Positions 23,046 through 33,969 are shown, counted from the stretch's first letter. The stretch is DNA of 64,000 bases from Neoceratodus forsteri (GCA_016271365.2 JADMNL010000022.1:218154501-218218500), one strand, 5' to 3'. Made by a program: numbers and translations. The notes: a model not told the origin generated them from the letters alone.

Positions 23046-23655
23046 TAGCGTTGCTCAAATAGTGCTTCTGTGGATCCTACCACTATCTGTCAGATAGTGC
23101 TGGTATTCTACCTAGGATCCTACCAGAAATCCTACCAAAGACAGATGTAGGATCCAGGGTCAGATAGCAATGGATCCTAATTAGGATCCAGGTTATCCGA
23201 GTTCAGATAATTAGGATCCAAGATCAGATAGCAATGGATCCTAGGTCAGATCCAGGGATTCTAAGTCAGATAGTTAGGATCCATGGTCAGATAGTAATGG
23301 ATCCTATGTCAGATCCAGGGATCCTAAGTCAGATAGATAGGATCCAGGGTCAGAATGAGATGACTCTTAGGATCCATGAATCCTAGGTCAGATCCAGGGA
23401 TCCTAGATCAGATAGTTAGGATCCAGGGTCAGATAGCAATGGATCCTAGGTCAGATCCAGGGATCCTAGGTCATATAGTTAGGATCTGTTGCTAGGATCC
23501 ACAAGATCCACAATATTTGTAGGATCCATGCACTGGATCCTAGAGGGTAAGATCCATGGTCAGCTAGCACTGCTATCCTACCACAGCAACTATCTGGCCA
23601 AATGGGAGGTATCTGTTGCTATCCTAGTTTTTAGGATACTATCTGAGCAACACTA
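23046..23655. mobile_element. Inverted-repeat element filled with a GGATCC-rich minisatellite
   Basis: The ends TAGCGTTGCTCAAATAGT (23046-23063) and, inverted, TAGTGTTGCTCAGATAGT (23638-23655) match at 16 of 18 positions. The interior 23070-23545 is a tandem array of a unit of about 63 bp built from GGATCC and GGTCAGAT blocks, with about 20 GGATCC sites in under 500 bp. The combination suggests a non-autonomous DNA transposon whose interior expanded as a minisatellite. No target duplication is clear, so the superfamily is left open. Confidence 0.65.
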
Positions 23656-23825
23656 CTGCCCACCACCTTCTCCCAAAAAGTCACATGCTCTCCTGGCTTG
23701 TTCTATGCTACTGTGCCCTGATGACTCAGTCAGTGGTCAACAAGGGCACATAGCACAACGTAAGTGAGGGAAATGTGCATGCAGTTGCACCTGCCACCAG
23801 TCCATGAAGATAATTTAGTGCACCC

Positions 23826-24425
23826 AGCCAGAAGAAAGTGCCCCCCACCCAGAGTGTGTGGGGGCTTTCCTTATGGTTCTACAGAGCTGTGGATTGATGC
23901 CAGCCATCTACGTTGCTCACCTTGGCTCCCCCAAAGACTTGTAGTGACAGGGGGAGAGTGTAACCTTCCCAGTGTGTAGAGGTTTACCTTACAGCCCCAC
24001 AGAGCCCAGCTTTGCTGCCAGTCATTTGCACTGCTCTTTCTGGCACCCACGGACATGGAGTGACAGGAGGAAAATGTCACCCCTCCAGAATATGGGGGCT
24101 CACCTTTAGGCTCCAGGGAGCCCTGCCTTGCTGCCAGTCAACTGCAATGCTCCTTGTAGCACCCCCTAAGGACTTGTACTGGAAGGAAGAGAGTGTAACC
24201 TCTCCAGCTTGTCAAGGCTTCTCTTTAGACTTCATGGAGCCAAGTTTTGCTGCCAGCCACCTGCACTGCTTCTTCCAGCCCCCAAAGACATGTAGTGGCA
24301 GTGGGAGGGTATAACCCTCCAGCATTATGTAGGGCTTACTGTAAGGCTCTATAGAGCCCAGCTTTACTGACAGCCATCTGTGTTGCTTCCTCTGGGCCAG
24401 CAAGGATGATGACTGGCAGGGGGAG
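23826..24425. repeat. ~117-bp tandem repeat, five units
   Basis: Five diverged units of about 117 bp, each with GTAGTGACAGGGGGAGAGTG, AGAGCCCAGCTTTGCTGCCA and a CATTTGCACTGCT-like part, ending in a GACATG/GACTTG junction. Unit starts lie near 23940, 24056, 24176 and 24293. Short frames on both strands come from the repeat. Confidence 0.88.
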
Positions 24426-24479
24426 TTGGAGTGAAGAGTAGTGCCTGTCTACTGATGCTGATCAAATCTTGGATAATTG

Positions 24480-25040
24480 TGGCTCCTTCTGTACTTCAAA
24501 GGCAGCCATCTGCCACAGATTAAGAAGCAACTGTGTTCTAGTGGGGCTCACCCTGACTTGACCAGAGGGTTGCCTGGGCAGGAAGGCTTTGCCCTGCGCC
24601 GAGTTCAGGACAGCCCCTATATACTGCAACCTCTGGTATGGAATCAGGACGGACTTAGGCAGATTGACAGTAATGCCCAGGTACAGAAACAGCTGAAGGG
24701 CTCTCTCCAGGGTCTGAAGGAGCTATTCTCTGTATAGAGCCTTTAGGAGTCAGTTATCCAGGAAGAGGAAAAACATACAGTCCCTCCCTCTGGCGAGCCA
24801 GCAGCTACCATTGCTAAGCACTTTATAATGACCCACGGCACAGAGGATAAGCAAAAAGGCAAGTAGTGCACGCCCTGAAAAGAAACCAGAGGAATTTTCT
24901 GTGCGGTGGAAACACCAAGATATGCAGGTAAGCATCTTGCATATCCAGGGAGCACAGCCAGTTGCCCTGCTTGAGTAAGGGCTGCAGGCCTGGCAGAGTG
25001 ACCATGTTGAATTTTTGTACTGGATACAGCAGTGCAAGAA
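24480..25040 (-). pseudogene. DIRS-like reverse transcriptase fragment
   Basis: Minus-strand translation gives a DIRS-type RT: LKQGNWLCSLDMQDAYLHI (motif A, near 24960), PPHRKFLWF, a VFTKCLAMVAA-like block near 24830, then F-L-D-N at 24755 where YLDD is expected. A TGA replaces the usual Trp just after it. Further on come KSVLIPYQRLQYIGAVLNSA and GKAFLP (near 24620), the typical start of the RT-RNase H linker. DIRS elements replicate through an RNA copy and integrate with a tyrosine recombinase; no recombinase was seen here. The catalytic Asp loss and stops make it dead. Confidence 0.8.
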
Positions 25041-25194
25041 AATGGTGAACATTCTGACCTATACTTTTTACGTTTGCTTGCGCGCATGCGCAAGGAACAT
25101 CTTGGGAGAATGGGACACTTTGGAGGTGTGCCTGTCCTGTGCAATCCCCTGCTCCGTTGAGCAGGCATGGTGGTCCTGCACCAATCAATGCGGT

Positions 25195-25245
25195 GCTGTG
25201 TATGACAGCGGTGGTCTTCTCTTCAAAGAAAACCACCGCTGTGTG
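25195..25245. repeat. Hairpin ACAGCGGTGGT / ACCACCGCTGT
   Basis: Two perfect complementary 11-bp arms, ACAGCGGTGGT and ACCACCGCTGT, separated by a short A/T and C/T-rich loop. It stands just upstream of the 118-bp tandem units of satellite locus 1. Confidence 0.8.
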
Positions 25246-25249
25246 CTGG

Positions 25250-26840
25250 CAGCGCGTCACGCCCCCCCCAATCTTTGGTGCGACGCTGGGAGCCCACCCC
25301 AGCGTGACAAACATCCTGCATCATCTGCCTACAGGGGTGCACAATCCCCCGTCGGCTCCACCTCCCCCCAAACAGCTTTCCCTGCTGCCACGCTGGGAGC
25401 CCACCCCAGCATGGCAAACGTCCCGCGTCGTCTGCCAACGGGGGTGCACAATCCCCGTCGGCTCCATATCCCTCAAACAGCTTTCCCTGCTGCCACACTG
25501 GGAGCCCACCCCAGCGTGGCAAACATCCAACGTCGTCTGGTAAAAAAAAAAAAAACCTGTAAAAAAAGCGTTCCATCGCTGTCTCCCACCCCTCCCACAA
25601 CCTGCACCCACCCTCGCACCCTGCCTCCCCACCCCCCTCACCCCATACTTACCTCCGGAGCTCGGCGACGATCATCGCTGGACCGGGAACACGCCTGCAC
25701 TCTTCAAAGCCTACCGCGAACTGAGGAAATGCTGGTAAGCAATGGGCTAGATGGGGTTATTTCAACTTTGTTGCATATCTCAGGCATTTTTTGGAATTTT
25801 TGCACCAAATTTTCAACATGGGGTTTTTGGGACAGCTTCTCATGAATTCTGTCACTGTCATGGCGTTATTCGGGCCCGAAGGGTGATTTCGCAGTCACTA
25901 CGCAAAATCACCTTTCGGGCCCAATTAACAAAATGACAGTGCCAGTGTTCATAAGGTGGGCTCTCAAAAGCCTATTTTGAAAATCTGGTGGAAAAATTCC
26001 TAAAATGACGCTTTATTTAGCAAGGCTAAGCAGTTCCTACGCAGGCATGTAAGTTCGAAATTTTCAATATTTTCACTCCAAATTTTCAACATTGCCATTT
26101 TACCACACCTTCTTATGAGTAGTACGGCTGTCATTTTCACATCTCACCCAAAGCGTGTTTCTGCCCATGTAGTGCACAATGGCGCAGGCGGTACGCGAAA
26201 TCAATGTATGGGACACATTAAGAAAATCACAGTGACACTGTTCATGAGCAGAGCTCTTAAAAGGCTATGTTGAAAATTTGGTGAAAAAATTCCTAAAAAT
26301 GACTGTTTTTCGAGCGTGCGTTACGCAGTTCCTATGCACGCTCTTAAGTTTGTGAATTTTCAATATTTTCACTCCAGATTTTCAACATTGCCATTTTACC
26401 ACACCTCCTCATGAGCAGTGCAGCTGTCATTTTTCACATCTTGCCCAAAACGTGTTTCCGCCCATGTAGCGCACAATGGCACAGTCGGTGTGCGAACTCA
26501 ATGCATGGGACACATTAAGAAAATCACAGTGACACTGTTCATGAGCAGAGGTCTTAAAATAGCTATGTTGAAAATTTGGTGAAAAAATTCCTAAAAATGA
26601 CTGTTTTACGAGCGTACGTTGCGCAGTTCCTATGCACGCTTGTAAGTTCGCGAATTTTCAATATTTGCACTCCAATGACTTCCAAATACCTAAACAGCAC
26701 ATAGAAGCAAGCAACATTTGGCATTGACAAATGCTTGTACTTCTTTGTCACTGTTTTTTTTAAGCCATGTCCAAGTGCCAAATACCACTGCAAATACCTG
26801 CAAGCGAACGTTCGGCATTGACAAATGCTTGTTTATTCTA
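25250..26840. repeat. Palindromic satellite locus 1
   Basis: It starts with 2.4 units of about 118 bp carrying the dyad CACGCTGGG-AGCC-CACCCCAGCGTG (25260-25540), then poly-A, then TACTTACCTCCGGAG, then an inverted repeat with ~90-bp arms centred near 25897. Tandem units of about 296 bp follow, with starts at 26007, 26301 and 26599. Each unit is an imperfect long palindrome around a CTGTCAT...CATGAGCAG type dyad. The locus ends with two copies of GGCATTGACAAATGCTTGT. The same order recurs at 49600-51330. The 276-codon frame across 25015-25845 is a repeat artefact. Confidence 0.85.
25872..25922. repeat. Near-perfect palindrome core
   Basis: Arms of 21 bp, left starting GGGCCCGAAGGGTGATTTC and right ending CACCTTTCGGGCCC, match at 19 of 21 positions around a 9-nt centre (AGTCACTAC). 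The symmetry extends outward with more mismatches to roughly 25811 and 25995. Confidence 0.9.
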
Positions 26841-27128
26841 TTTTAGATTGCCCTTTATCTATTGACTTGTAAGATACCCTTCTTTGCAAAATTTGAGTCT
26901 TTTTAGTACTTTTTGCACATTTGAAATAATAAAAGGAGTGCTCCTTTTAATATGGCTCAGACCAGTTTTTCATAACTATTCCCAGCTGTTTTAGAACACC
27001 TGCTGTTCCATAAAGTCAGGGAGCACTACCTGCTGAAGGCTAGTTCATTCTAGTCACAACAGAAGTGATTTTAGACAACTGATGTACAAAAACAGCAGAG
27101 AACACATGAAAACCTGCTCCAAGCTATA
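26841..27128. other. Non-coding spacer
   Basis: AT-rich sequence between satellite locus 1 and the DIRS ORF1-like remnant. No gene or repeat structure was seen. Confidence 0.5.
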
Positions 27129-27410
27129 TTAGATAGAAGGAATGACTTTAGGAGGAGATTCTGAGATTTCCAAAAAGTCTACCAGCTCCCGTTTGGTGGT
27201 ATCCTCTTCCTCAGTATGGAAGCCCATGACTGTGGACAGCTGCTTCATAACATTAAAGAATGCATGGTCCTCTGGAGGTAACCTGGGAGTATGCTCGACA
27301 GAGTCCTCACTCACAAAGGAGGCAGCAGACCTGTCAGAAGAAAGAGGCTCCTTCTCTTCCTTCTCTTTCTCAAGCAGGATGTGGTCAGGAAGGAAACATA
27401 TTCAGTTCAG
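27129..27410 (-). pseudogene. Possible DIRS ORF1 (Gag-like) fragment
   Basis: A minus-strand open stretch beginning before the first Met: acidic/basic run LEKEKEEKEPLSSDRSAASF, then PPEDHAFFNVMKQLSTVMGF and EEEDTTKRELVDFLEISES, ending at a stop. Its style and place, upstream of the DIRS RT on the same strand and downstream of the Cys/His segment at 32646, fit the middle of a DIRS ORF1. No catalytic or zinc motif proves it, so the call rests mainly on context. A host exon is the alternative, but no clean splice sites were identified. Confidence 0.4.
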
Positions 27411-27866
27411 TGCTTTACAGTAACTGGTAATTGCTATTTTTCTTTTAAACTTGGATTGTGGGCTTTTAGTGACACTGTAATTTATTTGCTGTCTTTACTT
27501 AGAATTGTTTTTGGGCTGTTGAAAATGTAAAACATAGTGGTGGTGTATTTCTTTGCTGTCTTTAATTGCTGCAAATTTTCACCCCCCCCCTTCCCCCAAC
27601 TCTTAATTATATGCCCTGTTAAATCTGATTGACAGGAGCCAAACACAGGGGATAGTAAGGGGTGTGGAGTAGGAGGGGCATAAGGGGGAAGAAGCCCACC
27701 CTCAGCACGACAAGTGTTTTGACTCATTTATTTATTTATTGGTTTATTTTCTTTTTTTAAAAAGAAAAGTATCTGAGGATCAGTGGCAGGATTTTTAGGA
27801 CAGTAAATTAATAAAAAGGGAACTAGGAGAGCTTCAGTAACAGACAAGTAGTGGAATTGCAGTATA

Positions 27867-28792
27867 ATGTGGGGAGTGGTGCAATGCAGTGGCAGTGGGG
27901 CAGCCATATTCAGGCAGACCTTCTGGACACTGAGGTGCTGCCCTATCTGCATGCATCTCTCTGGACTGCGGGATGAGGTAGCCAGACTCAGAGTGGAAGT
28001 AAACTGGGTCAGGAGTACCATCACCCCTATCCAGAGACCACCCAGTCCAATGCAACTGCCTCAAAGGATACCGAGAACGAGGAGTACTTGGATGACAGTG
28101 GGCTCAGGGAGGGTTAGAGCGGTCAGGCAGAGGCACATCCCAGATCCTATTTCACTCAAGAACTCATATGCCACACTGGCAAATGGGGACAACCAAATAG
28201 AGGTACCCAGAGAAGTGGAAGGAAAGGACGTGGAGGTTAGCCAAGGGGGTGACCTCAGCAGAGAGAGCAGTGGACCCCAGAGGAGGAGGAAGTGAATCCT
28301 GGTGGGGGACTCCATCAAAAGAGGGGTCCATCTAGGAACACAGGAGGGGAGGACAGGGAGGTGAGGTGCCTACCAGGTGCCACAGCATGGAGAGATGGAA
28401 GGAATATCCTGGAGATCACTGGGAAGGCAAGACGGGAGGGTGAGCTGGATGTCATTATCCACCTAGGTACTAATGACCTGGCAAATGGGGAGCCAAAGGA
28501 AGTTCAGGAAGAGTTTAGAAAATTGGGGAGGGGTCTCAAGCAAGTAGCTACTTCTGTCACTTTCTCCGAAGTACTATCTGCAAGAGGCAAGGGAGAGCAT
28601 GGGGGTGCATGCACCAGGAACTTTAACTCATGGTTGAAGAACTGGTGCTGTGAGGAAGGGTTTGGATTCATTGGTGACTGGGGACCCACCTGGAGGGATG
28701 GAGGTTTGTTCAAGCCTGGGCTACATCCATCCTGGAGGAATCAAGCACTCAATGGTAAGTTGAAATGCTACATTGACAAGCATTTAAACTAG
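27867..28792 (+). pseudogene. CR1-C ORF1: zinc-finger and SGNH esterase remnant
   Basis: The N-terminal part gives VVQCSGSGAAIFRQTFW and RCCPICMHLSGLRDEVARL, a Cys-cluster finger whose second Cys is Ser here (CSGS against CSGC in copy D), followed by a short leucine-rich helix. Esterase block I (LVGDSI, near 28300) lies in another frame than block III (HLGTNDLANG, near 28466). Block V reads KPGLHPSW, with the catalytic Asp of the D-G-L-H motif missing. Esterase-type ORF1 is known in CR1-like elements. Frameshift plus missing Asp means an inactive protein. Confidence 0.82.
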
Positions 28793-28828
28793 CAAAGGGG
28801 TAGCAGGCCAGCAAGGAGGGTACCCTAC

Positions 28829-29720
28829 TTGCTCACCCCCACAGCTAGCAGTGGAACCAGTGAACCGGAGGAGTGGCTATCTCTACAAAGCAGTGTGCAA
28901 AAGATGGAAATTAGCGCCCAAGAGGTGGATTGGCAGAAAAGAGGCAAAATTCAGCAGAAGAGCAGACAGCAAGGAGAACCAGGGATAAAGGACAACCAAG
29001 GAAGGGGCTGGAGTAGAACAGCAAAACAGTCTAGGGAGGTCAAATCATGGAAAGCCATGTGTGCCAATGCCAGGAGCCTTAGCAACAAGATGGAAGATCT
29101 GGAGGCTGTCATGGTGCAGTCAGACCTGGACATTGTGGCCATCACTGAAACCTGGTGTAATGATAACCACGACTGGGAGATGGCCATACCTGGCTACAAC
29201 ATATTCAGAAGAGACAGGGCAGGTAGAAAGGGAGGAGGAGTGGCACTGTATGTGAAAAATGACATAAGGGCCACAGAGATCCAGGAGGAACAAATTGGGG
29301 GAGAGATACTGTGGGTTAAGCTGGAAAGGAAAATGGGGCCAGCCATCCGCAAGAGTGTGTTCTATAGACCACCAGCCCAGGAGGAAGAAACAGATAGGGA
29401 GCTGATGCTAGCCATCCAAAGGATGGCAGACAAGGATGAGGTGGTACTGGTTGGAGACTTTAATATTCCAGACGTGGACTGGAGCATCCCAGCAGCATCA
29501 TCAACAAGGACGCAGATTTATCCTGGACTCCTTCAGGTGGCCTTCCTCAAGCAACTGGTCATGGAACCAACTCGGCAGAAGGCAATACTGGACCTTGGCT
29601 CACAAACAGGGACAGTGTGATGGGGGTAACAGTGGGGAGCACCGGGGAACAGTGACCACCAGTCATTGTGGTTTGAAATCACAGAAAGAGCAGAACCAAA
29701 CCACACAAAACACGTGTCCT
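28829..29720 (+). pseudogene. CR1-C endonuclease remnant
   Basis: A 263-codon frame (28829-29620) with almost the whole AP-like endonuclease: CANARSLSNKMEDLEAVM, VAITETWCNDN, GGGVALYVKND, SVFYRPPAQEE, VVLVGDFNIPDVDW and LVMEPTRQKAILDL. The final SDHQ-like box is out of frame near 29655. It nicks the target strand for priming in active copies. It is the best preserved CR1 endonuclease N-terminal half here. Confidence 0.9.
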
Positions 29721-30233
29721 GGATTTTAGGGGGCAGACTTTGGGAAAATGGGAAGATACTTGAAAGAGGCATTAAGGGAATGGGTCAGAATCAGGGGTTG
29801 AGGAACAGTGGACAGTATTTAAAATGGGGATTACAAGAGCAACAGAATTATGCATTAAGCAGGTTAGCAAGAGGAAAAGGAAGAGGACACCATTATGGTT
29901 TTCAAGAGGTAGCAAAGAAAGTGAAAGCCAAAAGATTGCATTCAGGCAATACAAAAAGACACAAGCAGAGGGATAGGGAGAAGTACCAGGAGAAGCAAAG
30001 GGAGGCAGGGAGGTCAGTAAGGGAAGCCAAAGCTCAGACAGAAGAACACATTGTAAAATCAGTGGATAGAGGGGACAAAACCTTTTACAGGTACATAAGC
30101 GAAAAAAGAAAGGCAAAGGGAGGGGTAGTGAGACTGAAGGGGGAGGATGGGGGCCGCGTGGAGGTTGACAACAGTAAAGTTGACATATTGAACAGATATT
30201 TCTGCTCAGTCTTTACTGAGGAAGAGGAGGGTA

Positions 30234-31599
30234 ATGGGTCTGAAGGGAGTACAAGGGGTGAGAATGGTGCAAAATGGACACAAGTCCCTTTATCAAGAAA
30301 GGGTCCTGAAGGAACTGGAAGTAATAAGAGTTGATAAAGCAATGGGGCCAGATGGGGTGCACCCCAGGGTCCTTAAAGAACTAAGAGAGGTGGTGGCTGA
30401 ACCTCTGGCTATCCTGTTTAGCCGATCACTGGAAACAGGGGAGGTACCCAAAGACTGGAGGACAGCAGATGTAGTCCCCTTATACAAAAGTGGGAACAAA
30501 GAGGAAGTGGGAAACTACAGACCAGTCAGCCTCACCTCGGTAGTGGGGAAGATCATGCAAGCACTACTGAAGGAGAGACTGGTGGAACATCTGGTTGTCA
30601 ATGGACTATAGGACCCAAGGCACCATGGTTTCACCAGGGGGCGGTCATGTCAGACCAACCTTGTTGAATTTTTTGAATTTTTTGACTGGGTGACTAGGGA
30701 GGTGGATCAGGGGAGGGCAGTGGACATGACCTATCTGGACTTCAGCAAGGCCTTTGACACTGTGCCACATAGAAGACTAATACACAAACTGGAGAATATG
30801 GGTGTGGGCAGGACAGTAGTGTGGTGGGTAGGTAACTGGCTGGGCGGCAGGACACAGAGGGTGGTGGTAAATGGCTGTCACTCCACAGAGGGAAGAGTGA
30901 CCAGTGGGGTACCACAGGGATCAGTGCTGGGACCGGTCCTATTCAACATCTTCATCAGTGACATTGCGGAGGACCTAGAAGATAGAATTTCACTGGTTGC
31001 TGATGACACAAAGCTCTGTAACAGAGTAGACACACCAGAAGGTGTAGACAGAATGAGAAGGGACCTGCAGAAACTTGAAGAATGGTCAGGGGTTTGGCAG
31101 TTGAAATTCAATGCAAAGTGCAAGATAATGCATATGGGGCACAAAATCCTGGCACAATATATCAGTTGGGGGTGAGGTTATAGCATGCACAAGCAGGAAA
31201 GGGATCTTGGGGTTATCATCTCTGATGACCTCAAGGTAGGAAACAGTGTGACAAGGCAGCAGGTAAAGCAAATAGGATGCTGGGATGCATAGGCAGGGGC
31301 ATCACCAGCAGGAAAGAGAGGTCATAATTCCACTATACAAGACACTAGTGAGGCCCCACCTGGAGTACAGTGTACAGTTCTGGAGACCTTACCTACGTAG
31401 GGACATAGACAGGGTAGAGAAGGTTCAGAGGAGGGCAACAAAGATGGTACATGGATTGCATCACAAGTCCTATGAGGACAGGTTGAAGGAACTGAATATG
31501 TACTCCCTGGAGGAGAGGAGAGAGAGAGGGGATATGATAGAGACATACAAGTATCTTACAGGGAGGAACAGGGTGCAGGAATACACTATTTTTAAGTGA
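30234..31599 (+). pseudogene. CR1-C reverse transcriptase remnant
   Basis: Frames 30234-30611, 30690-31175 and 31285-31599 together carry [71 protein letters not shown], the catalytic VADDTKLCNR (near 31000) and the C-terminal [17 protein letters not shown] block. A TAG near 30609 (GL* before DPRHHGF) and frameshifts near 31120 and 31170 break it. Confidence 0.92.
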
Positions 31600-31905
31600 A
31601 AAGATGTTCCAGGACTAGAGGCATGGAATGAAGTTGGAGGAGACGATTCAGAGAAAGCGTGAGGAAGAATTTCTTCACAGAGCGGGTGGTGGACAAGTGG
31701 AACACCCTGCCAGAGGAAGTGGTGGGGGCTGAAACAATCACAGGATTTAAGAATGCATGGGATAGACATAAAGGAATTCTGGAGGTCAGGGGTAAGGGGC
31801 AACAGACTTCTAGGAAAACATAAACTGATCTTACAAGCTCAAATGGGCAGACTTGATGGGCCACAGACCCTTATCTGCCGACACTGTCTATGTATCTATG
31901 TACTC

Positions 31906-32720
31906 TTCCTCGATGTCAGCCTGCTCCAATTTGAGGTCCAATGATCAAGGGACGACGACAGCCCATGGGGAATCGCCCTAGGAGGCTGAAGTGGCATCGA
32001 CAACGATAGTGCTGTCAATGGCGCAAGGGACCCAGGCCTGTAAGCACCCAATTGGTGGACCAGGGCTGTAGTGAAACTGGCCAGGATATCATTAAGGTCG
32101 ACAGCAGGAGACTGGCGTGTTGACAGAGGACAGGGCGTGCCAACCCATCCATCAGGGCGTGGGAGCTCAAAAAGCCAGACAGCCGTAAGCCTGGAGAGGT
32201 ATCAGGCTGCAATGGAGGGACTCTCATTGATGACCCATGTGTCGATGAACTGAGGGCCGACAACACAAGGGTCGATGACCAGCTGCCCTGAGAAGCAGGA
32301 GACGGTGCTGTCATTATGGGCCTGGTAGGAGCAGAGGCCTGGACAGCAACAGGCGTTGGTGCAGCCGCAACTGATGGAGTGCTCCCAGAGGAAGAACAAG
32401 AAGTAGTCAAGGATTGGGAATGCCACTGGGGGGGAGCAATCCCATTTTCAGTCTTATTTGAGACATTTCCCCAAGGAAATGTCTCGGGCCTTTGGGGCCT
32501 GGGAGTTTGTCGAACCCACCAGCGACTGGGCAGAAAGGATCCCCGAGGACCCCTGCCCAGAACTGACTACCTATTGTTCTGTCAGCAATTTTTTGAGAGC
32601 CTTTTTGCATCACCTACTGGTGGTTTGATTAAATTTCTGGCTGAGTTCACAGTCCGCGATGTCATGGTCAGGCACAAGACAGCAGACACAGAGGATATGG
32701 TCATCTGAGAAGGCAGTCTT
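31906..32720 (-). pseudogene. DIRS-like ORF1 fragment with Cys/His motif
   Basis: Minus-strand translation near 32705-32646 gives HILCVCCLVPDHDIADCEL, which resembles the C-x2-C-L-G-P-x-H-D...C signature of DIRS-group ORF1 proteins. A stop and frame changes follow. A Ser/Pro/Thr-rich low-complexity segment (32410-32015) and an acidic DLKLEQADIEEEY piece at 31945-31907 run up to the CR1-C 3' end. The piece fits the N-terminal half of the element whose other parts lie at 27129-27410 and 24480-25040. Confidence 0.6.
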
Positions 32721-33095
32721 CTTTCTGCAGAGGCAGCGACAGAAGAGAGAAGTGGAAGGATTAACTCTCAACATAAATAACGTAAAGAAGTCTCATAAAA
32801 AAAGAGATTCTAAAAACTAAGTAAATAAAAGATGTAGGTAAAAATGGCACGAAACTGCATCAGAGCTTCCATGGAGACCCATGCTAACACAAGTCCATGG
32901 CAGGAAAGAACTAAGGAGGGAGCAGTGCCATTCATGTCTTTATAGGGTTGGTGATGTTGGCAGGTGAGGTTGGTGTGAGAAAATCTTCCATGCGGATCCT
33001 GCTTCACCGACAGTGAAGTTCCTGCAGTGTGACTTGATAACTAAGACACCCCTGAAGAAGAATAAATGTTTTAAGGGCAGGAGCCTTCTGATATA
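32721..33095. other. Probable 5' flank of the DIRS-like element
   Basis: No gene seen. Its place upstream of the ORF1-like remnant (minus strand) suggests leader or terminal repeat of the DIRS element, but no matching terminal repeat was found elsewhere in the window. Confidence 0.35.
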
Positions 33096-33378
33096 AAATA
33101 CAGTTTGGTTAGGTGCACAAAGAGCTACAAGCAGGCAGCCACCTGTCCCCCCACTGCTATGGCAACCAGGTCAGAGGATTGTAGAACAGCCCATCAAGCT
33201 CCAGAGCCTGCCAGGGAGCTGCAGAAGGCTTCTGGGACAAAGGAGGACCATCAATTTGCAAGGGAGTGGCCATCTAGAATCAGCTAGACATCCCTTCCCC
33301 CAGGACAAGGCTGAAAATAGGCAGAATTGCCTAGCCCTCCTTTCCCAATTAACAAAATCCAAACAAACAAAAAAATCT
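33096..33378 (+). mobile_element. SINE, same family as 8708-8888
   Basis: About 280 bp ending in an A-rich tail (AACAAACAAAAAAATC). The 3' part, with CAGGACAAGGCTGAAAATAG, matches the SINE tail in the 64-bp minisatellite. The 5' half has CTATGGCAACCAGGTCAGAGG and no sure A or B box. Confidence 0.65.
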
Positions 33379-33555
33379 TTGAATAATGAATCCCCACAGG
33401 CATTATCGATCCAGGCCCCTCAACCTTACTGGAGCCCAGAAGGCAGGGCTAGTGTCCTGTCAGCAACGATGATTCAGTACAGACGTTTTGTTGGCCCTGA
33501 CGCTAGGTAGTGAGGATTCCGTTTAGTTGGCCCTGCCAGCGACACTTTTGTTGAC

Positions 33556-33619
33556 TCATTTTCTAGCTAATAATAATCTGATTTTATTTTAGTTAGCCCT
33601 GCCACCAGTCAGTGATGAT

Positions 33620-33687
<68 letters not shown>

Positions 33688-33965
33688 GAATATAGATCAC
33701 TTGTTAGGGTTAAACTGACAAAAGTAGGGAAATGTGGTATTAGGGTTCCCAGCCCTAACACGCCCACCCCGTAGGCAGCAACAGGAAAAACCATTACGGT
33801 TTGACCTCTCCCACGTGTTTGCAGATCAGGCGTGGGATGTGCCTTGGGGCTGTGACCCTGAACACTCATCCCATTCCATTAGTAAATAAACAATAATAGT
33901 CTGATTTGATTTTAGTTAGTCCTGCCACCAGTCAGTGAAGATATACTGTGTGTGTGTGCGTGCGT
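33556..33965. repeat. Direct repeat with (GT)n microsatellites
   Basis: A segment of about 75 bp, with TCTGATTTTATTTTAGTTAG, CCTGCCACCAGTCAGTGATG and ATATACTGTGTGTG, is present at 33570-33640 and again at 33890-33958. The first copy runs into about 29 GT dinucleotides (33625-33680); the second has a short TG run. The 245 bp between them hold no gene. Confidence 0.8.
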
Positions 33966-33969
33966 GTTT

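Larger units (their letters stand above)
27850..31905 (+). mobile_element. CR1 LINE copy C, near full length
   Basis: About 4 kb plus-strand CR1 with ORF1 (27867-28792), endonuclease (28829-29700), linker (29700-30300), RT (30250-31200) and C-terminal/3' region ending at about 31905 in GACACTGTCTATGTATCTAT. Frames are broken several times, so it is inactive. Its left limit is uncertain (27720-27865). It separates DIRS-like sequence on the minus strand at 27129-27410 and 31906-32720, indicating insertion into a DIRS element. Confidence 0.93.

Noticed and set aside
25015..25845. 276-codon open frame on the plus strand
   Set aside because: It crosses the end of a DIRS remnant, a GC-rich tandem repeat and a poly-A tract; the peptide is Pro/Ala-rich repetition with no domain.
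33625..33680. GT repeat considered as a Z-DNA regulatory element
   Set aside because: A simple microsatellite; nothing in the sequence supports a regulatory role.
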